From an uncultured Pseudomonadota bacterium (lineage in GTDB: Bacteria > Pseudomonadota > Alphaproteobacteria > Rs-D84), in the NCBI GenBank assembly GCA_902801125.1, contig CADCGT010000001.1, positions 33,101 through 97,100 on the forward strand: 64,000 nt of DNA, written 5' to 3'. The translations under genes were made by a program, and so were the position numbers. This document shows positions 56,465 through 64,000 of this stretch, piece by piece; the stretch's first letter is position 1; every line of letters begins with the position of its first letter. The notes below the pieces were generated by a model, which was not told the DNA's origin, made no database searches, and saw nothing but the letters and a program-made list of their open reading frames with translations.

Positions 56465-57088
56465 ATGAATATAAAAATAATCGCTGTACTTGGTGTATTG
56501 GTGTGTATGCCGGCGTTGGCGGATGAAGAAACAACCACGGATGCCGTCGTTGATGAATCTGGGGCCGAATTTGTTGACGAAGGTGCCACGACCGAAGTTC
56601 CCGCCCCGCGTGCGGTTGTGGAAAGAATGACCTGTGCCGATATAAATCAACGCGTTGAAGAACTGCGCGAAGATGTCAAGGCATACCCGGAATTGGCGGC
56701 CGATTTGGAATATATGATTTCTCGGCAACGAACCGCATGTGCGGCACGCGCAAGACGCCGACCGGTGCATAACTATGAAAATGTGAATCCGGTTAAATAC
56801 TTTGAACCCGTAGAAGAGGTTGCAGAAGAACGGGAGCCAGAGGACGCGCCCGCGGCAGAGTCCGCCCCGGCCCCCGAACAGGTACCAGAAAAAACACCCG
56901 AAGAATTGGCGGCCGAGCAGGCACAAATAGAAGAAAATCGCGCAAAGGGCCTGTGTGATGACGGCACAAAGCCAAATCGATATGGATGCTGTCCGGGTGA
57001 AAAGTTCAAAGAAGTTTCGCAAATGAAATTTGCGTGCTGTCCAAAGACCGGTGACGGCGAATGTATTGAGCCTCGCCGCAAGATATAA
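56465..57088 (+). CDS. exported acidic protein with C-terminal cysteine motif
   Basis: Not recognised. 207 aa: signal peptide MNIKIIAVLGVLVCMPALAD, an acidic, Ala/Pro/Glu-rich linker (about 20-50 and 110-150), a helical middle with TCADINQRVEEL, and a cysteine-rich C-terminus (GLCDDGTKPNRYGCCPGEKF...FACCPKTGDGEC, about 170-205). GGGGGGCGAG precedes the ATG. The CC-PGE...CC-PK pattern suggests a disulfide-bonded knot. An intrinsic terminator follows. Confidence 0.7.
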   Translation: MNIKIIAVLGVLVCMPALADEETTTDAVVDESGAEFVDEGATTEVPAPRAVVERMTCADINQRVEELREDVKAYPELAADLEYMISRQRTACAARARRRPVHNYENVNPVKYFEPVEEVAEEREPEDAPAAESAPAPEQVPEKTPEELAAEQAQIEENRAKGLCDDGTKPNRYGCCPGEKFKEVSQMKFACCPKTGDGECIEPRRKI

Positions 57089-57090
57089 AT

Positions 57091-57117
57091 AACCCGCCGA
57101 TTGGCGGGTTGTGTTTT
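57091..57117 (+). terminator. intrinsic terminator of the lolC-D operon region
   Basis: AACCCGCC/GGCGGGTT stem with a 4-nt loop at 57091-57110, followed by GTGTTTTT. Confidence 0.9.
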
Positions 57118-57508
57118 TATAATTATATAATTTATATTCCGATTCGGTCTGTTATTAAAATTTTGATGCCTGTCATATGCGAAAACACAGGAATAGTAGC
57201 CTGTTTTATTAAAAAAATTTAATTGATGTATTTTTTCCTAAAATGGAAAATTTTTTATGGGGAATAAATTGATAAAACCCGCGGAAATCGCGGAATACAA
57301 AATATTCAAAAAATTATAATTATTGTAAATGTTGGGCTGGGTGGATGTGTTTCAATTATTTCGCGTATATCCGATTGTTTTTAGTCGAATTATATGACAT
57401 TTTTGCCTGCTAACTGCCCCTTTTTAGGCGCCCGGTGCATAAAAACAGGATAAAATAATTTTCCCAGGAATAGATATAATCATATCGTGGCAGACAAAGG
57501 AGTTTAAT
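57118..57508. other. 391-bp AT-rich gap without a gene
   Basis: No ORF, tRNA or clear repeat is visible. It marks the left edge of an accessory-looking stretch with different base use. AAAGGAGTTTAATATG at its right end is the ribosome site of the next gene. Confidence 0.5.
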
Positions 57509-57736
57509 ATGACACACAAAGATATTTGGCAGGCAATTGATAATTTCGCATTTCAACACAATATGTCTTGTTCGGGACTGGCACGTTTTTCTGGGTTGGA
57601 TGCAACAACATTTAACAAAAGCAAACGTTGGTCAAAATATGGTCAACCCCGGTGGCCTTCGACAAACAGTATTGCAAAAATCCTGAATTCTACGGGTAAA
57701 ACTTTACAGGATTTTATAAAATGTATCTGTGATTAA
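57509..57736 (+). CDS. stand-alone phage-repressor-type HTH protein
   Basis: 75-aa DNA-binding domain. The sequence SCSGLARFSGLDATTFNKSKRW...PRWPSTNSIAKILNSTGKTLQDF matches the N-terminal HTH of alphaproteobacterial LexA/S24-type repressors (SPSGLARRAGLDPTTFNKSKR-like). The S24 peptidase domain that normally follows is missing; the ORF ends naturally 20 residues after the HTH. It may be a reduced repressor. AGGAG lies 8 bp upstream of the ATG. Confidence 0.8.
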   Translation: MTHKDIWQAIDNFAFQHNMSCSGLARFSGLDATTFNKSKRWSKYGQPRWPSTNSIAKILNSTGKTLQDFIKCICD

Positions 57737-57779
57737 ATATTTTTGTTTACAAAGGTATTTATTCGTATAGGATACATGT

Positions 57780-58682
57780 ATGTCAACATTAAAGTCGAAA
57801 ATAATTTTATTAAAAGAATTACTGGCGTTAAAAGAGGTCGTTGATAAGGGTAGTATTCAAATCGCCGCAAATGAAAACGGTATTAAAAATTCTAATCTGT
57901 CCCAATTGATTAAGGATTTAGAATATAGATTTAATACTAAACTTATCAACAGAAAATTTGATGGCAGTCAACCAACAAATTCTACCCAACTGATATATAA
58001 TGATATTTGTGCGGTAGAAGAATTATTGCACAAGATTTCAGAAACCTTTGTTGATATGGACGCACTTTCTGGTTCTATGTCTGTATGGTCCGAAGAGGGT
58101 TTGTTTGGCAGTTTTATTATGAACGACTTGTCTGAATTTTATGCGAAATATCCGAAAATTCGTCTTGAATTATTGATGAGAAAAGAACCGGATATTGAAA
58201 ATATGGATATTTTAATTGTTAAACCAAAACTGCACCCAAATATTCATGGCACGGTTTTGTTCAAATTCAAAACGCATTTGAAATTTTATACCAGTAAGAA
58301 ATATTTGGCGGAACACGGTGTACCGCAAAATATAAACGATTTATTAGAAAATCATAATTTGTGTATGGTTATTCGATATATGAATTTACCGGAATGTCAA
58401 AGTATTATAAAACGTGCAAAACATCTGAATACTATATCAGATTCATTGGCGTTGATATATCGTTTGGTAAACGATGGTGATGGAATTACGGTTTTTCCAT
58501 CATGGTTCCACGAAAGTAGCAAGAATCTGGTTTGTTTGGATGATTTAGATTTTGAATATGAAATGGAAACCCAATGTGTGTGCAGAACAGAAATTGCCGA
58601 ATCGCCAAAGGTTCGCGCATTTGTGGATTTCTTTATAGGTTTCTGTACCAGCCACCAGGTTCCAATTGATATATATTATTGA
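57780..58682 (+). CDS. LysR-family transcriptional regulator
   Basis: 300 aa. The N-terminal winged HTH (LLALKEVVDKGSIQIAANENGIKNSNLSQLIKDLEYRFNTKLINRK) follows the LysR pattern, with helix spacing FxxVxxxGSxxxAAxxLxxxxxxxSxxIxxLE. The C-terminal part has the periplasmic-binding-protein-like effector domain (GSMSVWSEEGLFG...). Its stop overlaps the next ORF by one base (TGATG). Base composition is lower in GC than the core genes. Effector unknown. Confidence 0.85.
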   Translation: MSTLKSKIILLKELLALKEVVDKGSIQIAANENGIKNSNLSQLIKDLEYRFNTKLINRKFDGSQPTNSTQLIYNDICAVEELLHKISETFVDMDALSGSMSVWSEEGLFGSFIMNDLSEFYAKYPKIRLELLMRKEPDIENMDILIVKPKLHPNIHGTVLFKFKTHLKFYTSKKYLAEHGVPQNINDLLENHNLCMVIRYMNLPECQSIIKRAKHLNTISDSLALIYRLVNDGDGITVFPSWFHESSKNLVCLDDLDFEYEMETQCVCRTEIAESPKVRAFVDFFIGFCTSHQVPIDIYY

Positions 58683-59026
58683 TGGAAATCATTAATGGTG
58701 CCGGTGCATCATGCGTTGTGCCGTCGCAACCTGTAAATGACGAAGCCGCTTTGAAACGCATAGAAGAAAAAGTGAAATCTGTGGAAAAACGTTTCGGCGA
58801 TTTGGATGTGTCTGTATGGACCACCGCCGAAGGTAATTTCAACGGCGCGCGCCTTGCATCGGATTCGATTGCCGGTGTTGTGTTGGGAACAACTGGTGCA
58901 TTGATAACATCTAATGTCGTTAAGAAAAACCAAATCAAAAGTGGTTTCGAAGATATCGTTTGTACTGTTGGTGGTCAAACCGTCGGTAGCTATAATTTAA
59001 TTTATTATTTTGCTTTAACATCATAA
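58682..59026 (+). pseudogene. small protein, possibly the truncated remnant of a larger exported protein
   Basis: 114 aa, translated with the LysR gene through a TGATG overlap. It lacks a signal peptide. The middle has a glycine-zipper-like hydrophobic segment (IAGVVLGTTGALITSNVVKK) and CTVGGQTVGSY, then a hydrophobic tail YNLIYYFALTS that looks out of frame or degraded. That pattern would fit the C-terminal end of a larger outer-membrane-associated protein. Calling it a remnant is inference. Confidence 0.4.
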
Positions 59027-59101
59027 ACTTGTTCATAAAAACTTTTCATATATGAAATTGTATCACGCAATACAAAAAAATCAAATCGACAAAACGCCAG
59101 T

Positions 59102-59701
59102 TTATCTTTGCGGTTGCCATTGCAACCATAATTCGCGGTCATCTATCCTTTTGAAACCGTATTTATAATAAAAAGGCAAAGCATCATAAGTGGCCCTGCA
59201 ACCAATGCCTTGATTTATGTATTCTTGTTGCAGTGATGTTAACATACCGCCGCCAACGGTTTTATATTTTTGGGTTGCTGTAATATTCCGTCTATAATTA
59301 CGATTAACCTCAAAATAATCTAACCACGTGGGTTCGTCTTTATTTTTATCAAGACATAGTGCCACAGCCAAAACATCTTGGGTTATGTTAAAATTTGATG
59401 TTTGTATATTGGAATTTGTTAAGATGCGCAAAACTGGTAAATACCGTGGCGAATGACCAAATTGTTTTATAGAACTTAAAATATTATCTTTATAATCAAA
59501 CCTCGATAATATGTTCTTTATATTTCCTGATTCAATATAAAAATTACTTAAATAACAATTTGTGTTGATATATTCTCCATCGTCTGTTCTTGTTAATACA
59601 GGAACATCATTTCGTATAATATTATAATCACATGTATCTATTATCATTGTTGGCGACATAGTACCACAATCTGTATATTTGTCAATACGAATACAATGCA
59701 T
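59102..59701 (-). CDS. GNAT-like N-acetyltransferase
   Basis: 199 aa. The C-terminal half follows the GNAT order: a beta-4 strand (LAVALCLDKN), a V-x-x-x-YR-x-x-GxGxxLL-like segment (VNRNYRRNI...TVGGGMLTSLQ), and the final YKYGFKRID strand typical of the fold. The N-terminal half (MHCIRIDKYTDCGTM...) is an extra domain not recognised. It is low in GC and isolated. Substrate unknown; the acetyl-CoA pyrophosphate loop is imperfect. Confidence 0.65.
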   Translation of the reverse strand: MHCIRIDKYTDCGTMSPTMIIDTCDYNIIRNDVPVLTRTDDGEYINTNCYLSNFYIESGNIKNILSRFDYKDNILSSIKQFGHSPRYLPVLRILTNSNIQTSNFNITQDVLAVALCLDKNKDEPTWLDYFEVNRNYRRNITATQKYKTVGGGMLTSLQQEYINQGIGCRATYDALPFYYKYGFKRIDDRELWLQWQPQR

Positions 59702-59717
59702 CCCCAGTGAATTAAAA

Positions 59718-59736
59718 AACCGGCATAAAACCGGTT
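59718..59736. terminator. possible bidirectional terminator
   Basis: AACCGG/CCGGTT stem with a 7-nt loop and T-rich flanks on both strands, upstream of the acetyltransferase and before the two-gene cassette. Confidence 0.5.
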
Positions 59737-59835
59737 GAATTTTTGGTTGGCTGTAGTGGGCGAAACGCGAGTTGAATTATTGTTGAAAAATATAATGTGG
59801 TGGAATATAATCGCTAATGAACAAAAGGATAAAAT

Positions 59836-60372
59836 ATGAAGTTTATTTCAAGTGTATATTTTAATTTATTTAAAAATATAGGCAATATGCGTTTGCTGTT
59901 TGTTATTAGTTGTTTTTGTTCGGTTATCTGTGCTTTGGTTGTCACAACCCATGCTCTAGATAGAGTAAAATTTATAGATATAAACAATATCTCATTACAG
60001 GAAACATTGAACGCATATTCTCCATATCACGAATTATTTGTTGATAATAAGTTACGCAATTATGTTGAGATAATGGAAGATACACAGGCACACAAACAAA
60101 CAGCTACAAAACTAATCGTCATGAGAAAGTATTGTTTAGCGGGCATGCAAGACGAAGCTTACGAATTTGCTCAAAAACATCTTAAAGAAGTTTTTAATGG
60201 CGAAAATGCAATTCATTGTCCTAATAACAAACCATTGCAAACAGCCTATTCAATAGAATATCTTTGGAATTATTTATGGATTTTATTCTGGTTCTACTTA
60301 CCATTTATACTAATTTTACCTATAAAGTTTATTGTAGATGGTTATAAACAAGATAATAAAAACAAAAAATGA
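59836..60372 (+). CDS. membrane protein of a two-gene AT-rich cassette
   Basis: Not recognised. 178 aa with two strong hydrophobic segments, near 18-40 and 140-165, and a roughly 95-aa extracytoplasmic domain with Cys pairs (KYCLAG, IHCPNN). AAAGGA precedes the ATG at 59836. Its ATGA overlap (60369-60372) with the next gene implies coupled translation. Codon use (GCT, CTA, AGA, TCA) is unlike the GCG/CGC-rich neighbours, suggesting recent acquisition. Together with the cytosolic partner it may form a toxin, immunity or defence pair, but nothing in the sequence proves that. Confidence 0.65.
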   Translation: MKFISSVYFNLFKNIGNMRLLFVISCFCSVICALVVTTHALDRVKFIDINNISLQETLNAYSPYHELFVDNKLRNYVEIMEDTQAHKQTATKLIVMRKYCLAGMQDEAYEFAQKHLKEVFNGENAIHCPNNKPLQTAYSIEYLWNYLWILFWFYLPFILILPIKFIVDGYKQDNKNKK

Positions 60373-61046
60373 TAGATGACCATTTGTACGATTTTAATAG
60401 AGAAACTAGAAATATTGTAGAATATAACCTTGCGACTGTAGCCGTTGTCCATATAGCAGACTTGAATGTATTTTATACAGCTATAAAAGCTAGTCTAAAC
60501 AATTTAAAGAAAAAGTTGGATAATTTGCCAGTATCAAAATCTCCACTAGAATATAGGGGATATTTATTTAATGAGGTTTTAAATAAAATGAGACAAAACG
60601 CACTAGTTGGAATGTTTCATTTGTGGCTGCGTAATTTGCAGGAATTTTTAGCAATTAGTGGTGATGCAATTAATGATAAGAAATTTATTATGCTCGACAA
60701 AGGGTATGAATTCATATTAGGGTTGTTTCAGACAGATAAAAACTTAGAACAATATATTTATATAATTGCAAAATATGGGTGTTTGGTAAATGTAATAAAG
60801 CATGGTTTTGGGAAATCTTTTGATAAATTAAAATGTAATTATAGTGAATTTTTATATCCTCCAGCAGAATATGACGAAACTATTATCATTAATGGTGAAA
60901 AAATTAAAGTTATTGGTGTTAATGCGCCATATGTTTTAGAAAAAAATATAAAGGAATTTTATGAAGCATCAAAGGGGTTTTGGCAAAATATTCCGGAAAA
61001 ATTGGTTATAGATTTTACAGAAAAAACACCAAATCGAGTTATATAA
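60369..61046 (+). CDS. cytosolic partner of the two-gene AT-rich cassette
   Basis: Not recognised. 225 aa, all-helical, without signal or membrane segments. YIIAKYGCLVNVIKHGFGKSFDKLKCNYSEFLYP resembles the conserved HG-x-G-x-S-x-x-L tail seen in some HEPN-like or abortive-infection proteins; a helix with WLRNLQEFLAISG precedes it. That resemblance is from memory. It overlaps the membrane protein gene by 4 bp and has the same AT-rich codon use. Confidence 0.6.
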   Translation: MIDDHLYDFNRETRNIVEYNLATVAVVHIADLNVFYTAIKASLNNLKKKLDNLPVSKSPLEYRGYLFNEVLNKMRQNALVGMFHLWLRNLQEFLAISGDAINDKKFIMLDKGYEFILGLFQTDKNLEQYIYIIAKYGCLVNVIKHGFGKSFDKLKCNYSEFLYPPAEYDETIIINGEKIKVIGVNAPYVLEKNIKEFYEASKGFWQNIPEKLVIDFTEKTPNRVI

Positions 61047-61141
61047 GCATAGATTTTTTTGTTTCGCCCACACACCACAACCACATTGAATATAAATACT
61101 AAATATAGCGGTTTTAGGTTGGTTTTCTTTCGTTTTTATTA

Positions 61142-61220
61142 GTTCGAAAGTTTTTGGTGATTTATAAGCGGTTCGAAAGTGTTGATAGTGACATGATTTT
61201 TTAAGAATTGACTTTCGAAC
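61142..61220. repeat. three copies of the 10-mer GTTCGAAAGT
   Basis: Two direct exact copies (61142-61151, 61171-61180) and one inverted exact copy (ACTTTCGAAC, 61211-61220) within 80 bp, downstream of the cassette. The arrangement looks like protein-binding sites; TTCGAA is the self-complementary centre. Confidence 0.75.
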
Positions 61221-61253
61221 TTGCCAAAGTCTTATATTTTTGCTCTCTGGAAT

Positions 61254-61379
61254 GCGCACGGGTGCCTCGATACACAATAACAAAAATCAAAAAAATCTCC
61301 CTTGGTCGATTTTTTAAGATTTTTCTAATTGTGTATTCTCGTATTGGTGCTGCGCTAACGCTCGCACCGATCCGTGCGC
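61254..61379. repeat. long imperfect inverted repeat beside tRNA-Gln
   Basis: The outer arms GCGCACGG (61254-61261) and CCGTGCGC (61372-61379) are exact. Inside, ATACACAAT...AAAAATC (61270-61297) pairs almost perfectly with GATTTTTT...ATTGTGTAT (61308-61336) around a 10-nt loop, and a small GGTGC/GCACC hairpin sits in the right side. Together with the 10-mers it fills the 61047-61423 gap; no gene is supported there. Confidence 0.75.
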
Positions 61380-61390
61380 CCAGGAATAAA

Positions 61391-61416
61391 TAAAAACACC
61401 CAAAAGGGTGTTTTTG
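61391..61416 (-). terminator. terminator of tRNA-Gln
   Basis: AAAAACACCC/GGGTGTTTTT stem with a 4-nt loop, U-run on both strands, 8 bp past the tRNA CCA. Confidence 0.85.
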
Positions 61417-61423
61417 TTTATTC

Positions 61424-61497
61424 TGGTTGGGGCGCACGGATTCGAACCATGATAAAGAGAACCAAAATCTCTTGTCCTACCATTAGACGACACCCCA
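61424..61497 (-). tRNA. tRNA-Gln (TTG)
   Basis: 74-nt cloverleaf with encoded CCA. U1:A72 pair as in bacterial tRNA-Gln; AGAGA-TTTTGGT-TCTCT anticodon arm gives TTG. Confidence 0.95.
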
Positions 61498-61509
61498 AAA
61501 GTGATTTGA

Positions 61510-61537
61510 ATTATATATGTTTTTCCGCGTTTTTCAA
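61510..61537 (-). promoter_or_regulatory. promoter of tRNA-Gln
   Basis: Minus strand TTGAAA (61532-61537), 16-bp spacer, TATAAT (61510-61515), 12 bp before the tRNA 5' end. All four tRNA promoters in the window have 16-bp spacers. Confidence 0.8.
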
Positions 61538-61638
61538 TAATAAAATAAATTTTTTCGTTTTTGCACTTGATTTATAATCATTAAAAATTATAATAATTGT
61601 CGCTTTTAATAAAATGTTCCTAAAAAAGGGGGGCTGAT

Positions 61639-62088
61639 ATGGTTCGCAAAGAATTGGTTAGTTTGTTGGAAAAAAATATATTGCTGTTCGCGAAATTGTC
61701 CGAACGCATCAACCGTGATTTGGTCGATTTTGGTGAATATTCCCGTCAACAGGCGCAATTTTTAATAAGACTTTACCTTGGTGGGCGCGTGCGTTTAAAG
61801 GATTTGGCGGCACGCGAATTTTTGCCGGCGCCGAATTTATGTGCCGCATTTCGTAAAATGGAACGCGATGGGTTGGTGCTGCGCGCGGTGGACGAAAATG
61901 ACCGCCGTAATACATGGTATTCGGTCACAGAGCGGGGCGCACAGGTCGCCGGTAAATTCATTGATATGTTTCACCAGGCAATCGCCGATATTTTCAAAGA
62001 TATAAATAAATCTGATGAAGATGAACTTATTAAATCTTTTAAAACAATGAATGGTATTTTAATGAAGATGGAGGCAAAAAATGCATAA
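61639..62088 (+). CDS. MarR-family transcriptional regulator
   Basis: 149-aa winged-HTH repressor. The DNA-binding part reads RLKDLAAREFLPAPNLCAAFRKMERDGLVLRAVDENDRRNTWYSVTERG, the MarR helix pair followed by the D-x-R wing. AAAAAGGGGGG precedes the ATG. It overlaps the TolC-like gene by 8 bp, so it probably regulates the efflux operon that it heads and is autoregulated, as is usual for MarR-efflux pairs. Confidence 0.92.
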   Translation: MVRKELVSLLEKNILLFAKLSERINRDLVDFGEYSRQQAQFLIRLYLGGRVRLKDLAAREFLPAPNLCAAFRKMERDGLVLRAVDENDRRNTWYSVTERGAQVAGKFIDMFHQAIADIFKDINKSDEDELIKSFKTMNGILMKMEAKNA

Positions 62089-63400
62089 TGGTATTGTGGT
62101 TGGAATCGCGCTGTGCGCCGGAATCTGCTGTATAGACGGTTTTGCAATGGATTTGTCTTTGGGGGACGCGGTGAAAAAAATTGTTGCCGAATCCCATGAT
62201 TTGAAAAAGGCCGATGCAAACCTTAAAAAGGCCCAGGCGTCGTTGGATGTGGCAAATTCGGCGCGATGGTTTAATATCGAAGGGTCGGCAACATACATGA
62301 ACCTTGTCAATGTGGAAAAACCATTGGATTCATATAATGTGAAATTACCGCCAGAGATTGGTGGTCTGGTTCCGCAATTGGCGGGTATGGATAAAATTGA
62401 AATCCCAGATAATATTTTTATGGCGGGGGTGACGATTACCCAACCAATTTATACTTTTGGCAAAATTGGTAATGCGGTGGACAGCGTGCGCAACGCCATA
62501 AAAATCGGCGAATACAGCAAAGAGATGGTCGCGCGCGAGGTTAAATATGCCGCCGCAGATATGTATTGGACCGCCAAAATGACCGATGAAATTGTGAAAA
62601 TATCAGAACAAGATTTGAAAAATGCCGTTGCTGCGAAAAAAAGCCTTGCCGGGGCGGGGCGCGCAAATCGCAGCAATTTGGTTAAGATAGAATCAGATAT
62701 CGCAACCAAAGAAATCAATTTGTCGGATGCAAAATTTAATCGCGATACCGCGCACCGGATGTTAAAGATATTGGCCGGAATCGATATAGATGAAGAATTA
62801 AACCTTACCGAAGAATTTCCTGATTCATTCCCGGAAATGGAAAATAAAAAATTGACCAATACGCCAGAATGGATGGTTTTGGACCAACAGGTCAAGATGT
62901 ATGAAGCCCAGGCATCGTCTAAACGTGCGAATGGGTATCCGACACTTGCGGCGGTGGGTTCATATAATTATGCTACGATGGATAAAAGTTTTAAGCACAT
63001 GTTTAACGATGACGCGTCGCAATCAGCATATTGGGGATTGGCGTTAAAGGTGCCGATTTTTAGTGGCGGCGTAAATCGCGCAAATGCAACCGTCGAGGCC
63101 ATGAATGCCGAGGCCGCACGTCAAGACCTGGACAAATCTAAAAAGATTACGGCGGAAAAATATTCAAATGCGATAAAGCAATATAATCATTTGCGCGATA
63201 ACCTTGCGGGGTTAAAGAATGCGCGTGATTTGGCGGCACGGGCATACGGTTTTTCGCGTGACCGATTTGCGGCGGGACAAACATCGGCCGTTGAATTGGC
63301 GGATGTGTCGGCCGGACTGTACCAATTGGATATGGCGTTGCTGAACGCGAAATACAAGATTTTAATGTCGGCGGAATCGGTGAAAAAGTTGGGGGAATAA
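62081..63400 (+). CDS. TolC-family outer-membrane efflux protein
   Basis: 439-aa outer-membrane factor. A signal peptide (MHNGIVVGIALCAGICCIDGFAMD) is followed by the two long helical repeats of the TolC family (SLGDAVKKIVAESHDLKKADANLKKAQ near 25-55 and PEWMVLDQQVKMYEAQASSKRANGYPTL near 265), and LALKVPIFSGGVNRANATVEA near 325. It overlaps marR by 8 bp and precedes the adaptor gene by 1 bp. Confidence 0.93.
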   Translation: MHNGIVVGIALCAGICCIDGFAMDLSLGDAVKKIVAESHDLKKADANLKKAQASLDVANSARWFNIEGSATYMNLVNVEKPLDSYNVKLPPEIGGLVPQLAGMDKIEIPDNIFMAGVTITQPIYTFGKIGNAVDSVRNAIKIGEYSKEMVAREVKYAAADMYWTAKMTDEIVKISEQDLKNAVAAKKSLAGAGRANRSNLVKIESDIATKEINLSDAKFNRDTAHRMLKILAGIDIDEELNLTEEFPDSFPEMENKKLTNTPEWMVLDQQVKMYEAQASSKRANGYPTLAAVGSYNYATMDKSFKHMFNDDASQSAYWGLALKVPIFSGGVNRANATVEAMNAEAARQDLDKSKKITAEKYSNAIKQYNHLRDNLAGLKNARDLAARAYGFSRDRFAAGQTSAVELADVSAGLYQLDMALLNAKYKILMSAESVKKLGE

Positions 63401-63401
63401 T

Positions 63402-64000
63402 ATGAGAATCTTTGGACGAAAATTCGATGATAAAAAGGTTAAAAAAAACGTCTATACGGCGGTTTTGGTGGCGTTGATAATTTGGTTTGTGTATCGATTT
63501 ATTATGGTTGCAATTGAATCACGTATGACCGTCTTTAACCCGGTTCGTGACGCGGGCCAAAATGGAACACCGATTGAAACGGTCACGGTAAAAAAGCAAG
63601 ATGGTGCGGTCAATATGCCAATCGCAATTAAAAACAATCGTGCCTATGTGTCGGGGCGTGTACGCGCCAAACTGCGCGCGGGACAAAAAATCGCGGGCGG
63701 TGGAACAATTGCAAATGTATCAAATTCTATTGATTTTGATTCGGGGATGTATGTTGTGCAAACGCGTGGCGCAAACGATGGTGTGCAAAATGTTCAGATT
63801 CCATGCAGTGGATATTTTGTTCCGGTCTATGCCGTGCGTGGGGAATCTGTGATGGTCGCAGATGGTACGCATGCGCGTGCGCGCGATGTCGCCGTTGCAG
63901 CCCAAGATTCAGATTTTGCATGTATATCATCGGGTGTCAAAGACGATGATATTGTGATATTGTCCAAGGTTTCAAATAATCAAAAAGTAAATATTCAAAA
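63402..64000 (+). CDS. periplasmic efflux adaptor (HlyD-like), cut at the window end
   Basis: Open to the last base, at least 199 aa, no stop in the window. It begins MRIFGRKFDDKKVKKN, has one N-terminal membrane segment (about 17-37), and then a beta-rich part (IETVTVKKQDGAVNMPIA...) with a hydrophilic repeat GVQNVQIPCSGYFVPVYAVRGE. Position after the TolC-like gene (stop-to-start gap 1 bp, GGGGGA as SD) fits a membrane fusion protein; the lipoyl/coiled-coil part would lie beyond the window. The transporter gene should follow. Confidence 0.65.
   Translation, partial: MRIFGRKFDDKKVKKNVYTAVLVALIIWFVYRFIMVAIESRMTVFNPVRDAGQNGTPIETVTVKKQDGAVNMPIAIKNNRAYVSGRVRAKLRAGQKIAGGGTIANVSNSIDFDSGMYVVQTRGANDGVQNVQIPCSGYFVPVYAVRGESVMVADGTHARARDVAVAAQDSDFACISSGVKDDDIVILSKVSNNQKVNIQ

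Overview
The window looks like chromosome from a low-GC, Gram-negative alphaproteobacterium with a reduced, host-associated style of genome. The evidence is lipid A genes (lpxK, lpxC), Lol export genes, MreC/MreD/PBP2/RodA, an elongator tRNA-Met and an S24-type repressor HTH of alphaproteobacterial character, VirB3/VirB4, and tight operons with 1-26 bp overlaps. No insertion sequence, CRISPR array, rRNA or integrase gene is visible.

Layout. 1-8813: rpmI-rplT leftward, then a rod-shape and replication operon mreC-mreD-mrdA-rodA-topA-dnaG. 8931-12257: a small type IV secretion block (virB3, virB4, a secreted HExxH protein). 12258-22617: a repeat-rich AT spacer, a short bL36 gene, a SufD-like gene, ychF, an unrecognised 491-aa gene, secreted proteins, tRNA-fMet and the lipid A genes. 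22735-27424: an IncI/R64-like thin-pilus operon (PilO, PilP, PilQ, PilR types); its PilN-type secretin sits about 25 kb away at 52345. 27520-34119: RusA-like gene, gyrB, two DNA glycosylases and exported proteins. 35471-39794: a redox/repair operon (two flavodoxins, Gpx, DUF362, hydrolase, AlkD-like). 39786-41545: dgkA with an OpgB-like phosphoglycerol transferase. 42044-49031: aspS with a T-box-like leader, an AsmA-like protein, uvrB, tsaE. 49028-51932: ftsQ followed by an in-frame ftsA-rpe fusion. 52006-57088: pilN, lolC, lolD and exported proteins. 57120-61430: an AT-rich accessory stretch (HTH, LysR, acetyltransferase, a two-gene cassette of unknown function, tRNA-Gln). 61639-64000: marR with a TolC/adaptor efflux operon cut by the window end.

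Most unusual: (1) one ORF encoding FtsA followed by a complete ribulose-phosphate 3-epimerase; (2) a T-box-type antiterminator with UGGC tRNA-pairing bulge upstream of aspS, a riboswitch class associated mainly with Gram-positive bacteria; (3) six copies of a ~100-130 bp palindromic element built from GTTAGTG-like units, always at gene 3' ends and usually supplying the stop codons; (4) at least five likely leaderless mRNAs; (5) short copies of tRNA 3' sequence beside all four tRNA genes. These are read directly from the sequence; no database search was run.
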